Origin: Theropithecus gelada | Lineage: Eukaryota; Chordata; Mammalia; Primates; Cercopithecidae | Length of the DNA stretch: 64,000 nucleotides | Reading direction: 5' to 3' | Assembly (NCBI RefSeq): GCF_003255815.1 | Contig: NC_037670.1 | Coordinates: forward strand, 70,955,624 to 71,019,623 | Shown here: one piece after another, positions 25,310 through 37,499 of the stretch | Layout of the letters: every line of letters starts with the position of its first letter | How positions within the stretch are numbered: position 1 is the first letter of the stretch | The notes under the pieces: generated by a model | Told to the model about the DNA's origin: nothing | What the model saw: the letters and a program-made list of their open reading frames with translations, nothing else | The model's database searches: none | Program-made: the position numbers and the translations under genes

Positions 25310-26780
25310 CCCCATATAATAATGGAGTTTGTACTTGTTCCGTTTTCTGAGCGTTCTATCTTGATTTACCTCATATTTCATTTCTGGCCTATTCCTAGGC
25401 AGGAAATTTTTTTCTCTATGCATTTTTCCTCTCCTGGTCATTGCTTTTAATAGCAAAGGTATACTGGGTTTTTGTTTCTTTTTATTTTATGTGCAGTCAA
25501 CTTATTGAATACTCTTGATGTTTCCTCATGCCTCTGTATTTTATGTCTTGGGTTTTCTAATAATATACTCCTATGATCTGTAAGTAAGAATAATTTTATC
25601 TTCTTAAATATCAGATACATATTTATCTAAAATATCAGATACATATTTCATTTCTATCTCATTGCATTGGATAGATTTCTTGGAATTGTGTTAGATAATT
25701 GTCTTGGTTGCATAACCCCAGTTTTGTGTCTGGTTTTAAAGGGAATGTCTTTGGGGTTCAACCTTTATTATTCTCTTTACTGTTCAGTTAAGATAGATAA
25801 TGTTTGGGCATGTGAATGAAGTACCCTTCTTTCTCTTCCTAAATTTTCTAAGACTTTTATCTCAAGTGCTTGTAGTTACTTTACTGACTGTTTGCCACAT
25901 AGAGATTACTGTGTGGTATGATGTATTTCTATGTCTTAAATCATCTTTGCATCCCTTGAGTGTGCCAGGTGAGTTACTCTTTTGATATGTTGCTAGATAC
26001 AGGTTTCCTGTTTATTTATAAGTTTCACATTGTTATGACTGAGATTTATATCTTTGTTTCTTTTTTGTGCTCCTTTGATATCAGATATGTGGCTAGATGT
26101 AAAAAAATATATATTCTACGTCATATCTATCATTTCTGTCTCTTCAGTGCCTTACATAGCATAATAATTTGTTCCTTGAATGTTTGAAATAACATTCTGG
26201 TAAAGTTGTTTGGATTTACAGCCTTTTGAGAATAAAATCCTTTAATAATGATTTTTAAAATTTCTTTTTATGACTTGGGTCATATTTGAATGAATATGAG
26301 TTATTTCTGTTTTTTCCAGAAGAATCTCAGGTTTTGATGAGATTTTCAGCTTTAATGTTATCAAACTGTGGTTATTTAAACTCTTATACATGCCTGCTGT
26401 ACACTTCATTAAATTACCTTCATTATTTTATTTTTCTGTCATTTGTAATTTCGCTTATTTGTTTGTTATATCAGTGAGTTTTTTTTATTTGTTTCATTTT
26501 TTTTTTCCAGGAATGAGTTTCCGAAATTAGTTATTTATGCTGCTATGTTAAATTTTAATCGTGCCTTTTAGGAAAGATTTTTCTCTAACGTCATTTTCTT
26601 GGGCTGAGTTTTGCTTTGCCCCCCCCATAATTTCTAGTGTGAAATGCTGCTTTCATTTGTTTCTTTGTTTTTAAATAATATATCACTTCAAGATTATAAC
26701 ATTCACTTTAATTTACCTTTGACTTCCATGAATTTTGACTGTCTTCTTTTTTTTGATATTTCAAAATAGTCTGTAATTAG
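25310..26780 (-). mobile_element. Old L1 (L1M-like) ORF2 region, antisense
   Basis: AT-rich block whose + strand follows the antisense L1 ORF2 order: CTTAAATCATCTTTGCATCC, CTTGAGTGTGCCAGGTGAG, CTTTTGATATGTTGCTAGAT and TTTGATGAGATTTTCAGC. Diverged and full of stops; limits are approximate. The run of short Leu/Phe-rich open frames here is a by-product. Confidence 0.6.
25606..25648 (+). repeat. Two-copy tandem duplication, 24-bp unit
   Basis: The 19-mer AAATATCAGATACATATTT occurs at 25606-25624 and again at 25630-25648, giving a 24-bp period. Confidence 0.95.
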
Positions 26781-26785
26781 TGTGA

Positions 26786-26945
26786 TTTATTCAGTCATTA
26801 ATTGCTTATTCCTCAACAAATATTTTTGGAGCTACTGCTGTCAGTCAGACACTATTCTGGGTTCTGGAGATACATCAGTGAATGAAACAGTCAAAGATGC
26901 CTGTCCTCATGGCGCTTGCATTGCTATAAAAATACAGGCTCTGAA
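26786..26945 (-). repeat. L2-like LINE 3' end, antisense
   Basis: CAACAAATATTTTTGGAGCT, AGACACTATTCTGGGTTCTG, GAGATACATCAGTGAATGAA and TGCCTGTCCTCATGGCGCTT match the reverse complement of the L2 3' end (CAACAAATATTTATTGAG...CACTGTTCTAGG...CATGGAGCTT). Confidence 0.75.
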
Positions 26946-26959
26946 ACTAACACTAGGCA

Positions 26960-27165
26960 ACTAGTCCTTGGTTTGTCACCACGTGTTACATGCCAGGCAC
27001 TATTCTAAGAGCATGCACTAACTAACTTAATCCTTTCAGTAACCTAATGAGGTGGATATTATCATTAGCCTCATTTTCCAGATGATGGAAACAAGTCGCT
27101 GTGAGTCTGAGCAGCTTGTCTCTTGTCACATTGCCAGTAAGTGGGAGAGCCAAGTTGGCTTCTTA
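26960..27165 (-). repeat. MIR-like SINE, antisense
   Basis: TACATGCCAGGCACTATTCT, CTTAATCCTTTCAGTAACCT, AATGAGGTGGATATTATCAT, CCTCATTTTCCAGATGATGG and AGTAAGTGGGAGAGCC, in the order of reverse-complement MIR. Confidence 0.8.
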
Positions 27166-27179
27166 CAAACTATACCAAT

Positions 27180-27883
27180 AAGTATGCTATGATTTCTTAT
27201 AGCCCCTGGACATGAGATTGTGCTTATTAGTGTTTAAGCTTGTGGTGCCATTTTATAATTTTATGTTGATGATAGAGATTTAAATATTTTATTGAGGTTA
27301 TTTTCATGATGTGATAGATATTCATTTCTTTAGATAGTCTATGGTCAAGTGAAAATAGATTCTCAGGCAATACTGATTGGTCTGTGTCTGTTCTTTCAGC
27401 ATTCCTAATGATGTTTAAATTCGTTTTGTCTCCACTTGTTTCTTTGTCTACGTATTTTATTATAAATTGGTACTGGTATATTAAATCTCAGGTGATTATG
27501 GTTCTAGCCATATTCCTTCTATTTTAACAGGTTTTGCTTTATATGTTTTGATGTTCTGTTATTTGGTGGAGAAAAGTATTGCCTTTCTTTAATGATTATG
27601 TTAGAGAACAACTACAGCTGTTGTCACTATTTAAACTTTTTGTCATAAGTCTAATTTGTTTAATATCAAGATTATTATCACTAATATATTCATTCGTTTA
27701 TTTTTTAACAATTCTCTATGATTTTTAGTGACTTTCTTATGAGCATTATAACTGTGTTCATCACCCTCTGAGAGACTCTGCCTTAAAGTGGGTGGCGTTG
27801 AGTCATTTAATTTGAATGTGAATTTTTGTGTGCCCTCTTGATTCTTCCCTTTATTTGTGCACGCATGTGTATGTGCATGTCTG

Positions 27884-27929
<46 letters not shown>

Positions 27930-28700
27930 GTCATGTTTTCCTTATTTTTACCATGGTCAATTTGAAAGTAAACACAATGTTTTAAAAAGAGTGTTTTTGC
28001 GTATACATTTAATGAACACATAATTAAAGGCATGATTTCTAATTGTGGAAAAATAAATATTACTCCTTGCCCCCACAAACACACATACATGATTTTGCAA
28101 GACAATTTATAATCTAAAAACTTTTTTTACCTTCTGTCTTTTCTTTCTGCTTTTATCAATTTAATTAATGCAGTGGACTCAGTTATTCTTGTAAAATGAT
28201 TAATTTTTCCATTACTGTCCCCCTTGCTTATTATTTTATATGTTTGTTTTTATAACAGTCTTCAGCTGTGTTTCATATTTTGCCCTGTGTGTTAGTTGAC
28301 TTCAATGCTGGCTCCCCTCAAGCAATGGCTTCTTTTTTCCTGAAACATTTTCGTTGCCATCCCTGTGTCCCTTAGTAACAATTCAAATGATCAAGAATTT
28401 GGCAGAGAAAATCTTATTTTCTCTTATATGCATTTATTAATAATATTTTCTAAAACGGATGGCAGAACACTAGTTCTGCAGGATGTCGATAGGTATCAGG
28501 TGAAAATGAAAGGTAGGATAAATAGAGTTAACCATACCTGGCTGTGAGACTTATCCAAGCCTTTCCTATGCCACTATGTCTTGAAGCTCTTCAAGAGGAG
28601 AATACGGTCAGGTTAGCCTCCTAACATCATTGATCATAGAATCCTATTTCTGATTAGTATATGGCAAAATTATGTTAACTTGTGCTTTTCCTGTTTGGGA
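27180..28700 (-). mobile_element. Old L1 (L1M-like) fragment, antisense
   Basis: TTGCTTTATATGTTTTGATG, TCTGTTATTTGGTG and the following TTTAATATCAAGATTATTAT resemble the antisense L1 ORF2 stretch in which TTGTATGTTTTGAGGCTCTG precedes the GTCTGATATTAATATAGC motif. It probably continues the L1 seen at 25310-26780, interrupted by L2/MIR. Highly diverged; limits are uncertain. Confidence 0.45.
27884..27928 (+). repeat. (GT)n dinucleotide repeat
   Basis: Uninterrupted TGTG run of about 40 bases; likely polymorphic in length. Confidence 0.97.
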
Positions 28701-28722
28701 GGATACTTCTGTGTTTTGTTTC

Positions 28723-29020
28723 CTTTTTTTTTTTTTTGACGTAGTCTGGCACTGTCACCCAGGCTGGAGTGCAGTGCAGTGGTGCTATCTCGACTCACTG
28801 CAATCTCCACCTCCCGGGTTCAAACGATTCTCCTGCCTCAGCCTCCTGAGCAGCTGGGATGACAGTTGCCCACCACCATGACCAGCTAATTTTTGTATTT
28901 TTAGTAGAGACAGAGTTTCACCATGTTGGCCAGACTAGTCTCAAATTCCTGACCTCATGATCCACCCGCCTTGGCCTCCCAAAGTGCTGGGATTACAGGC
29001 TTGAGCCACTACTCCTGGCC
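28723..29020 (-). mobile_element. Alu, antisense
   Basis: Poly-T (28723-28737), then GACGTAGTCTGGCACTGTCA, CCCAGGCTGGAGTGCAGTGC, CTCCCGGGTTCAAACGATTC and GTATTTTTAGTAGAGACAGA, ending GCCACTACTCCTGGCC. Full length, AluS-like. It has a small duplicated GTGCA in GAGTGCAGTGCAGTGG. Confidence 0.95.
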
Positions 29021-31479
29021 CTCCCCATTTTTTTTTTCTTAAATTTTTTTAATGGTGCCAAATATACCTAGGTCTTATACATGAAGTTCAGGTCTGGTTT
29101 ATGCCAAGAATGTTTAATTTTGCTGTGACTTAATTTATCTCAGTTTCCTTTATTCCACTTTCTTCTGTCAGGACATGTGTGGGTCCATGATTTGATCTGA
29201 TTTGGTTTCCTTGATCTTCAGTCAGCTCCTTGCTGCCTCCACTGTGGGCTTTGTCCTGCTGGTGTGTGTTTAGTCAGCTTCCCATCCCCCTCAGCCTTCT
29301 AGTCATGTGCTTCTCCACTTGAATGCTTTCTTTTTTTATAGGCATCACTGCTTTTTTTTTTTAACTTGGGAACAGAAAACAGATATTTCTATTTTTTTTC
29401 TGACTGTTTTTCAATTGTTTGTTTACAAGATCTGCTTTTACTGAGTCTTTAGTGGTCCTCCCCCTTGTCCTCAGCAAGAAAAGAATGTTCGTGGATCTCC
29501 TGTGACTGTGGGGGCTTTTGGTCTGTGTGCAAGGTATACAAAAATAATCTCATTCCATGTTGGCACATTTCCTGTCTCAACTCACAAATATTTTTAGGTT
29601 TTTAAAACTTTGTTTGCTCTTTCTGATTTATTTTACATTGTTTCTAGAGCTTTGAATTAGAATGCATTCATGTACTTAAAAAACCAGCAAGTCGTAAAGT
29701 TTATATTGAAAAATCTTCCTCTTTCTTTTGTCCTGTATCTGCCTAATTCTCACTCTCCTTTACAAATCAACTATCCTTAATTTCTGCGTATTTCTGGAAT
29801 TCCTTTGTAGGTACATAAGCAAACACAAGTATACATTTTCTTTTTCCATCCCCTTCTAAGTTAAAAAGTTCCCGCCATGCTTCCTGTACATAACATGGTC
29901 AACAGATGAGCGTGCTTGGCTCAACCTGAACCAGTTCTGTGATTGACAGGCATTCAGCCCTGCAGGACAAAGGTGGGATGTTCCCTCTGCCTATCTGGAT
30001 GAGACACTGCCACTGGTTCTTCTCTAGTTAGTACAGTGTGTCATAGTGTGGGTCTCTGGATGTGTGGCTTTCAGTTCTCCTGCTGGTCTGAGGCCCCATC
30101 CGTGAGGCGCCCTGTGTACTGCAGACGCACTCTTTTTTTCTGATTCTGTAGAGCCGTGGGACTCAAAGTGTGCTTCATGGGCAGAGAATGGACAGTATGC
30201 ATTTAGAAACTTTGATGGCATTTTGACATTACCAAAAAGTGTAGGATTTAGAGGTTCTTTTCATCAAACAGAGGATAGACTCATTTGGATGTTGTCAAAT
30301 TCGCGGTCACCAAGGAGTGGCCCTCGCTTGCTCTAGTCATGTGTAGCAGGACCACGTATCCATCGGTGACAGATGAGAGGGACCAGAATGGTCCTTCACC
30401 ACAGAGAGCTTCAGGGCCCCTGATGCAGGGCCTTGGAGATGTGGTGTCTGAAGGGTGTAAAAGAGGAATGGATCAGGGCAGGAATAACCACCCTGGATGA
30501 CTCTGACATACTTGTGGTTTAAGGGAAGATGTTTGCCTAATTTTGTGGCCAGTGAAGCCCCAGTAACCCAGAGCCAGTGAAAAGCAATAGTATCGATCAG
30601 AACCTTTTTTTGTCTTTGTGGACAGTATTGAGTTGTGGTTCAGAAGATGTGTCCAAAGGGCCACAATGCATAAGCCAAGACTATGCTGCTCTGTGAGGGT
30701 GTGGCAGTCTGCGGAGTGAGTTTTCAGTGCTGCTGTTATGCATACAGTGACAAAGGCAGGTGTCCTAGGTCACTTTCATTTTTCCCCGTGTTAATCCAGA
30801 TGGTCTCGTTTTTTTTTTCTTAATAGTTTTTGCCATCTAAGGTCCGACATTTATTGATGATAACTTCCTATCATGGTGTAATGTCTTATGGAAAATGGTA
30901 TGCTACCCTCTCTTCAACAGGAAACTCCATTCATCTGAATAATCCATTTTTCATACTAAGTAAACTTCCAACTTCTCAAGTCACTTGATACCAAATGTGG
31001 AAAACCTTGGACATATTTGAACAAAATCTCCATGCAGGTGCCCGTCACACTCCATAGAGGCTGAAAGGCCATGTGGAAGAAAATACAGAAGATTAAATAG
31101 GACATTGAAGTAGGTTGGGGTGAAAACTAATACTTTTAGCATAAGAGAAAGATGCAAAATAATTGCAGGTGTTAGTTTATATTTACATCATAGATTTATG
31201 TAACAAAAAAGTGCTTTGATTATTGATGTCCAAAGTTGATGAATAATTTGGTGAGTAATAGAGAGGTGAAAATATCCATAGCTTGAGCATTAAGTTGGCT
31301 GTGGAGTGTAATTTGTACTGAGCCAATGTTAACAGCATTCAGAGTCTCTGCCAATAAAATCAAGTACTCTATTGAAATGCTCTAATTTATTATTTTACTT
31401 TCTTACTAGAAGTAATGCATTTTGTACTTCATAGTCTGATGAGAGGTGTTAAAAGTTAGAGGTGAAATTTATTTTTGAG

Positions 31480-31640
31480 GCATTTAAGAAGGGAAAAATT
31501 ATGTAAGTGAGGGCCATGGAATAGGTCCCATTAATGAATGCGTAATTAGCAATTTGTTTGACATATCCCGTGTCCTGCCACGGTGGGAAGCAGTTGGTTG
31601 CAGCATATTTTGGGCTTCTTTTGAATGGTTTTTACAGGTT
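31480..31640. promoter_or_regulatory. Candidate conserved intronic element
   Basis: Repeat-free block with CCCATTAATGAATGCGTAATTAGCAATTTG split across 31528-31557 (three homeodomain-type cores in 30 bases) and TGCCACGGTGGGAAGCAG just after. Suggestive of a regulatory element; weak evidence. Confidence 0.3.
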
Positions 31641-31968
31641 TTCTGGACACTTCAGATAAGAAACAATAAAAGAGCTATTTTTTTTTAATAAGTATAAAGA
31701 AAATACAGTGTTCTCTGTCACATGCTTGGAATTTGAGCCTGTGGTGTGAATACCTTAGAAGAGGTGCCATATATTGATTGCTTCAGCCATCTCAGTTTAC
31801 TTATAAAATAAATGAAGTCAGCTCCTGGCTCCTTTAAGTCCCTAATGACCATTTCCATCCTTTACCACCTCTTTCCAAGCATTACCCTAGAATGACCTGG
31901 TGGAGCCAGCTTAATGACAACATGTGAACCAAAATGAATTCCTAATTCTTGCCCTTTGCAAAGAATTA

Positions 31969-31998
31969 AATTAAAATTTGAATTAAAAAATTTTAATT
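31969..31998. repeat. AT-rich inverted repeat, 11-bp arms
   Basis: Arm AATTAAAATTT (31969-31979) pairs with AAATTTTAATT (31988-31998) across an 8-base spacer. It could be chance in AT-rich DNA or a paired homeodomain site. Confidence 0.8.
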
Positions 31999-34879
31999 GT
32001 GCAACCGGCATATAGGAGATGTCCTCTGCCCTAGAGCAGAAGCTTCCCTCCTCTGAGGTAGAGCGAGAAAACATCAATATTAGAGTTAAACTGAGAAATT
32101 CTTTTCAGTGCATCTGGATTGGTGAACAGCTGAACTCCAGCTACAATGAAATATGAGAAAACAGATTATTAGTTCAAGTTATATATTTATGTTGTACCAA
32201 GCACCAGTTCCTGAGTACCTGCTGTGTGGAAGTCAGGGTGAAGGCCTGTGGGGTACCAGGATGAATGTGATACAGTTCCACTACTCAGGAAGCAGTCCAG
32301 AAGGGGTCAACGCCATGCTCACGCAAAATAAACCCAGCTAGAATGCATAGCAGAAGGTATCATTTGAGGGATTTTGATGTTCAGGAGAATTAGGACACAC
32401 ACAACGTCCAGCCAGAACACCGGTTCTTTCCTTCTTTATTTTTAAATTTCTGTTCCTTGGACACTTTTTTCTTTTGCTCATCAAATCATATGACTACAAA
32501 GAGCAATAGTGGGTCTGATACTCTGTATTCTGGAATGATCATTGGCATCTGCCACAGTTGTCAATAGCGTTCACTTTAATAAAATGTGAACATTGCAGAA
32601 CTCCTAGGTCCCAGCCATGCCTAGTGTAAAAATGTCAGCCTGCAAAGTTGGTAAAGTCCAGCCACCACATAGTGACTTTTAAGGGTGTTGTAAAATTCTT
32701 TCCATAAATAATGTTAAAGAAGAAGAAGAAAAAAAAAGCTGAACTTCTCAAAATGTCAGGTTTCTTTATCAACCTTCCAACCAATCAGTCAGGGATGCCA
32801 TTCCTTCCTGGGAGATGGTACCATAGGCTTACATTATATCATGTATGGAAACGTCTGGGGGAAAAACTCAGTTCCCATTAAAAAATATATCTTATATAGC
32901 CCTGAAAGGAAAACAGTGAACACCCACACCACTCACAGCTGAGATTACGGGAGTGTCTCTCCCAGCAGCTTTCCCATATGAAGAAATAAAAATCCCAGTT
33001 CTTCTGCCCATTGTTTTATGGCCACATGGACTTGCACAGGAAATCAAGGAGGAATTGTAAAACACTGCATTCACAGAGCTCAGTTTCACTTTACCACACT
33101 TGCCACATACAGATGCATCAAATCAAATCAGAACAAGATGTGATCTTACTGAGAAAGAATCCTTATAATATCACGTTACCTCCCCCTGGAAATTCCCCCG
33201 AGCATGCGTAAAATCCAGAAGACCTTAAGTAGAATATTGAAGAGAGCCTTTAAGGCTGAAAAGCAAGCTGCATTTACCTTTCTTGTATCATATTATATAT
33301 ACATATTACAATTATGTCAGCGATTAAAAGCATTGTCATGCTGCATTATGAACTGTTTTTATGTTTAGGATTAGATAATTCTTCCCCCATACCCCCTCAG
33401 ATTCCTTTTATGTCCTAAGGGCAAATCCTTTCTCTTGGGTCAGGAATGTAATAAGGTAGGTTTTCCTCTCTCTGGGATATTGTGTCTGTCTCACTGTGTT
33501 TAAATTGATTCAGAAAGCTCTTCAGAGCAAAATACAGTATTTTCTTTGTATATGAGCCAGCGGTTGACTAACCCTTGGGGAATTCTCTGTGTTGAGCATT
33601 TTAAAGGTACAGGTTGGGTATGTTTGAACTGCTGATGTTCAGTGAAGACCACTGGGAAAGTGGATTGGCCGTGGCTCTGAGAGAGACCTTTTCTCTAATG
33701 TGGACTCGAGGATAAAAAAAATCCTTGTTCCAACAAATAATTTTTAAATGGTGAAATAATTTAGGAAAATTAGCCAGCTCACTTTAATAAGTAAGGATCA
33801 AGACTGAAATAAAGACGGAATTATAGTTTATATAAATGTATGAACATATAGTTTAAAGGCATTTAGCCACCAAAAATAAATTTTCTAAAAATAGCAATTT
33901 TCTCTCCATCTGCTGTATGAAGTGTTAACACGTCCCTCCTGAGAGTTGAACCACAGGCCCTGGGATCAAAACAGAGCAAATTTACCATTTCCACTGAAGG
34001 GGAATTTCACTTAGATTTGATATCTCCTTCCAGACCACCAGCTAACAGAGGTCGGACCCATTGCCAATCAAGGATAACTAATTTAACCCTTGTAATGTTG
34101 GTTATTGGTTTTGATAGTGCCCCATAGTCCAGGATTTGGAATATGTTCCAAGTATAATCAGAGTATCAGCAGTACACTGTGTGTGTTTGTGTCTGCATGC
34201 CTGCATGGATGCTTTGGTTTTCTCCCTCCCTCCCTTCTTGCCTTTCTTCTTTCTTTTCTTCCTCTCATTTATTTTAATGGGTACACAGCATCCCTTCTCT
34301 TCTGTGCATTTTCTGTAGCATTTAATTAAAAGGCATTTGGGAAATGTTCTCCTCTGTCGAACCCTTTGACTCTTTCTCACACAAACTTTTTTGACTTTGA
34401 AGTTACCACTTTTTTCCTCAGCTACATCTGCGCAGTGGGTAGAAAGTTTAGCCCTGAATTCTGTTTACCTATGCCGTAAACTCATGGTGCACTATTAGGT
34501 AAGCTTCTGAACCCCTCTGAACATCAGGAAAACCCTCCTGTGGGAGATGAGTTGAGAGGAGGAGGCAACCAAGTAGAAAGACATCAGACAAGCAGGCCAG
34601 GCAGGAGAGTTGGCATGAGCCAAAGCCCAGTATGTGCAGCCTACACACCAGGTTCTTGCCAACAGATGAGAAAAGATAAACCAGGAAGGAGCATAATGCA
34701 AGCAGCCATGTCCCCACATCTACGACAGATGGATTCACATCCATCATGGGTGGCAAGGACCTTAATGCCTACAGCCTGGGACCAGGGGACCCATCTTGAC
34801 TTTTTGCTAAACAACCTATGCTCTTGATACTTGTATTGCAGTTGTGTTACCTGACAAATGAAATATACAGATATCATTT

Positions 34880-35260
34880 TGCATGTACTTTAGATAAAAT
34901 AACTAACAGGACACTTTTACTTTAAATATCCAGGTGACAAAATTTGGCCAAACATTGAGTTTCAGTTAGCTTCAGTCTGGTTTATTTTGCAAGCGCATTC
35001 ATTATTTATTCCCCAGAGAGTGCTGAAATTCATAAACTTTTAACCAGTTGCTCTGGTATAACCACACTAAATTAATATTCTGTTCATACGCAATGTGGAG
35101 ATCATTATGAAAGCCACGTATATGTCGCAGGCATGTGCCTAAAGTGTCAAATGAAAGATTTTAAAGACTTGAATGATTATGCAGTATACACCGGCCAAAT
35201 ATTCCCAAGAAAATCTGCTTATAAAAATAAGTTTTATGGAATCAAAGTCCCAAATTAAAA
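34880..35260. promoter_or_regulatory. Candidate conserved intronic enhancer (intron 10)
   Basis: Repeat-free sequence with AGCGCATTCATTATTTATTC near 34994, CTAAATTAATATTCTGTTCA near 35068, GATCATTATGAAAGCC near 35101 and TGAATGATTATGCAGTATAC near 35171. Motif content suggests homeodomain/POU input; not tested. Confidence 0.33.
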
Positions 35261-35619
35261 ACATATTTTGAGGAATAAATTAGCACTTCTTGACAAATGA
35301 AATTCTTTCTTTGGCGGGGAGGTAAAAGACAAAGCAAGAAAACAAAATTGCAGAAATGGCTCAAATTCAAGAAAAGTCACCCTCCCCCAGGAGTGATTTC
35401 ACCATGTGAAGAATGGTGCTTAGCACAAGGCAGGCTTTCTTCCCAGTTCCCCTTTGGAAGGACCACAGAATTTTGCACACACACACCCTTATTTATTTAT
35501 TTTAAACTGCCAAGTTTAAACCTGTGTTTCTAGGTAAAGTGCCTTCTTTATTTCTCCAATGAAAACTCTGTAGGACCAATCTTACTTCCCTTTCTTGACT
35601 CTTCAAACACGTTAGTCAT

Positions 35620-36080
35620 GGTAGGGGGCAAAATTTCCATTCAATTAATGAGATTTCCACAAGCAGATTAAGGAGGAAATATGCCCTTTAGTTGTCTGTT
35701 CATTAACAGCACTGCATTGGGAAGAAATCTCTGTGCAAACTCTCCACAAAAACAATAGCTAGGGGCCCAAATTCCACTGAGATAGAGTGTAGCTTAATCT
35801 TGTCAAGGATAAGTTGTTTTTTTTTTTCCTGCTTCATCTGATGCTTTAATGAATTATTTCAAGAGAAACCTGCGATAAAGCATCAGATTATTTTTTTCGA
35901 CAGCCAGTGGGACATAACATTGAGAGTTAGGGTTGCCATTTAAATGCCAGAACCCTTACCCCACAGTTAATGTCAACAATGTCATGGTGGGCAAAAACAA
36001 ATTTTAAAATTATTTTCATTTATAACAAACAGGAACCAACTAAGATAACTCTGAATTATGTCATGACTAACTCAGAACCC
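35620..36080. promoter_or_regulatory. Candidate conserved intronic enhancer (intron 10)
   Basis: Repeat-free block with CATTCAATTAATGAGATTTC (35639-35658), AGCTTAATCTTGTCAAGGAT, CTTTAATGAATTATTTCAAG and the pair GATGCTTTA / TAAAGCATC (35840-35848 and 35876-35884), which are reverse complements 27 bases apart. Likely regulatory by texture; unproven. Confidence 0.38.
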
Positions 36081-36319
36081 CAGTCTAAAATTGTCATATG
36101 AAAGGAGGCCCTCCTTGGTGGACCCTACAGGCGTCTGTGATGCTGAGGTTTATCAGATTGTGGGGAATAGAGCAATCACAGGAAATTGCTTCCGTTTCCT
36201 GTGGCTTCTGATTCTCAAAGCACAGATCTAAGGCAGGCAGCTGATTGGGAGTATACTGAGGCCTGGGACCGCATTGGCTCCAAAGCTTGTTGTTTTCAAT
36301 AACACATTTCTAATAACAC

Positions 36320-36680
36320 ATTCCTCCAACAAGTATTTACTGAGTTCCTACTATAGGCTGGGCATTGTTCCAGGCACTTGGAACATATCATTGAACAAAA
36401 CTGATAAAAATCCCTGACTGTGTGGAATTCACATTCTAGTGGGCGGAGCAGACAATAAATATTAAACAATGTCAGTTAGTAAATTATAGTGTGCTGGAAG
36501 TGATAAGGGCCACGGGAAAAAAGGGAGAGCAGCAGGGTAGGGCGTGGAGAGTTCAAGGGTGGGGAGGTTGGACAGTAAGTGGGGTCATCAGGACCAGGAT
36601 CGAGTGGGGCGATGAGTCTCTGTAAGGAGGTGGCATTTGAAGAAGGACTGCAGGAGGTCAAGTCATCCTGGCTCAGTGAC
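36320..36680 (-). repeat. L2 LINE 3' end, antisense
   Basis: CCAACAAGTATTTACTGAGT, GGCATTGTTCCAGGCACTTG, ACATTCTAGTGGGCGGAGCA, GACAATAAATATTAAACAAT, GCTGGAAGTGATAAGGGCCA and GAGGTGGCATTTGAAGAAGG follow the reverse-complement L2 3' end in order. Confidence 0.85.
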
Positions 36681-37499
36681 CCCATCCTAGACGTGACCAC
36701 ATGTTTCCAGCTGTGGATCTCTACATTGCCAGCCTCTGGAGGGCATTTTCCTCTAAGGCCCTGGCTCTGTTCTGTCTCCCTTGTTCCAGGGGTGGTCAGG
36801 TGTGCCTCCAGGTCAGTGTGGTCCTCAGGTTTCCTCTCACTCCACCTGTTTTCTTGCAGGACAGTTTGTCCACATCCAGCTCACTTCTGGTGACCACTCA
36901 TCTGCATTCTGAGGTGAGGTCACAGTCTCACTTTTCCAGCAAGCCTCCTTGATGAAAGGCTGTTGCACAGAACTGAATTTGGCTGGCAGCATGGGAGAAA
37001 CAAAAGGTTCAAAACAACAAACAGCTTAAAACTCAAGTGCTATATTGATTTCTGTTTGCAACTCCTTAGCCCCTTATACAGCACAGGAATTTCAAATGAA
37101 CCAGTTTTCCTGCGTAAGCCCACACTCCAGCATATTGCTAGACATTTTCTGTCTTTCCTGTTCGATCCCCCCAAATTTACTGGAGCTGGCAAGCTACCAC
37201 TGGCAAAGAACTTAACACTTCCTTACCTTAATTTCTTCTGTTGCGGTCCTCCAAAGACACCCCACATGATGACGTGCCCTGTCCCCTGCCATTTTCTGTG
37301 TCCTTTGTTCTCTCCTCTAGTTTCTTTTTTTGTTTCCCTATCTCTTAAAACACTGGTCTCCTCATTATTTTCAGTTTCTTCCTTTTTCATCCTCTGTACA
37401 ATCTCCATTGGTCAGGGGTTTTCAAATTGGGCTTTGTGAAATCTTTAAAATACTGTGTAGGTGTTTTTTAGTTTACCAAAGATAACATGGGGTGAGGAA

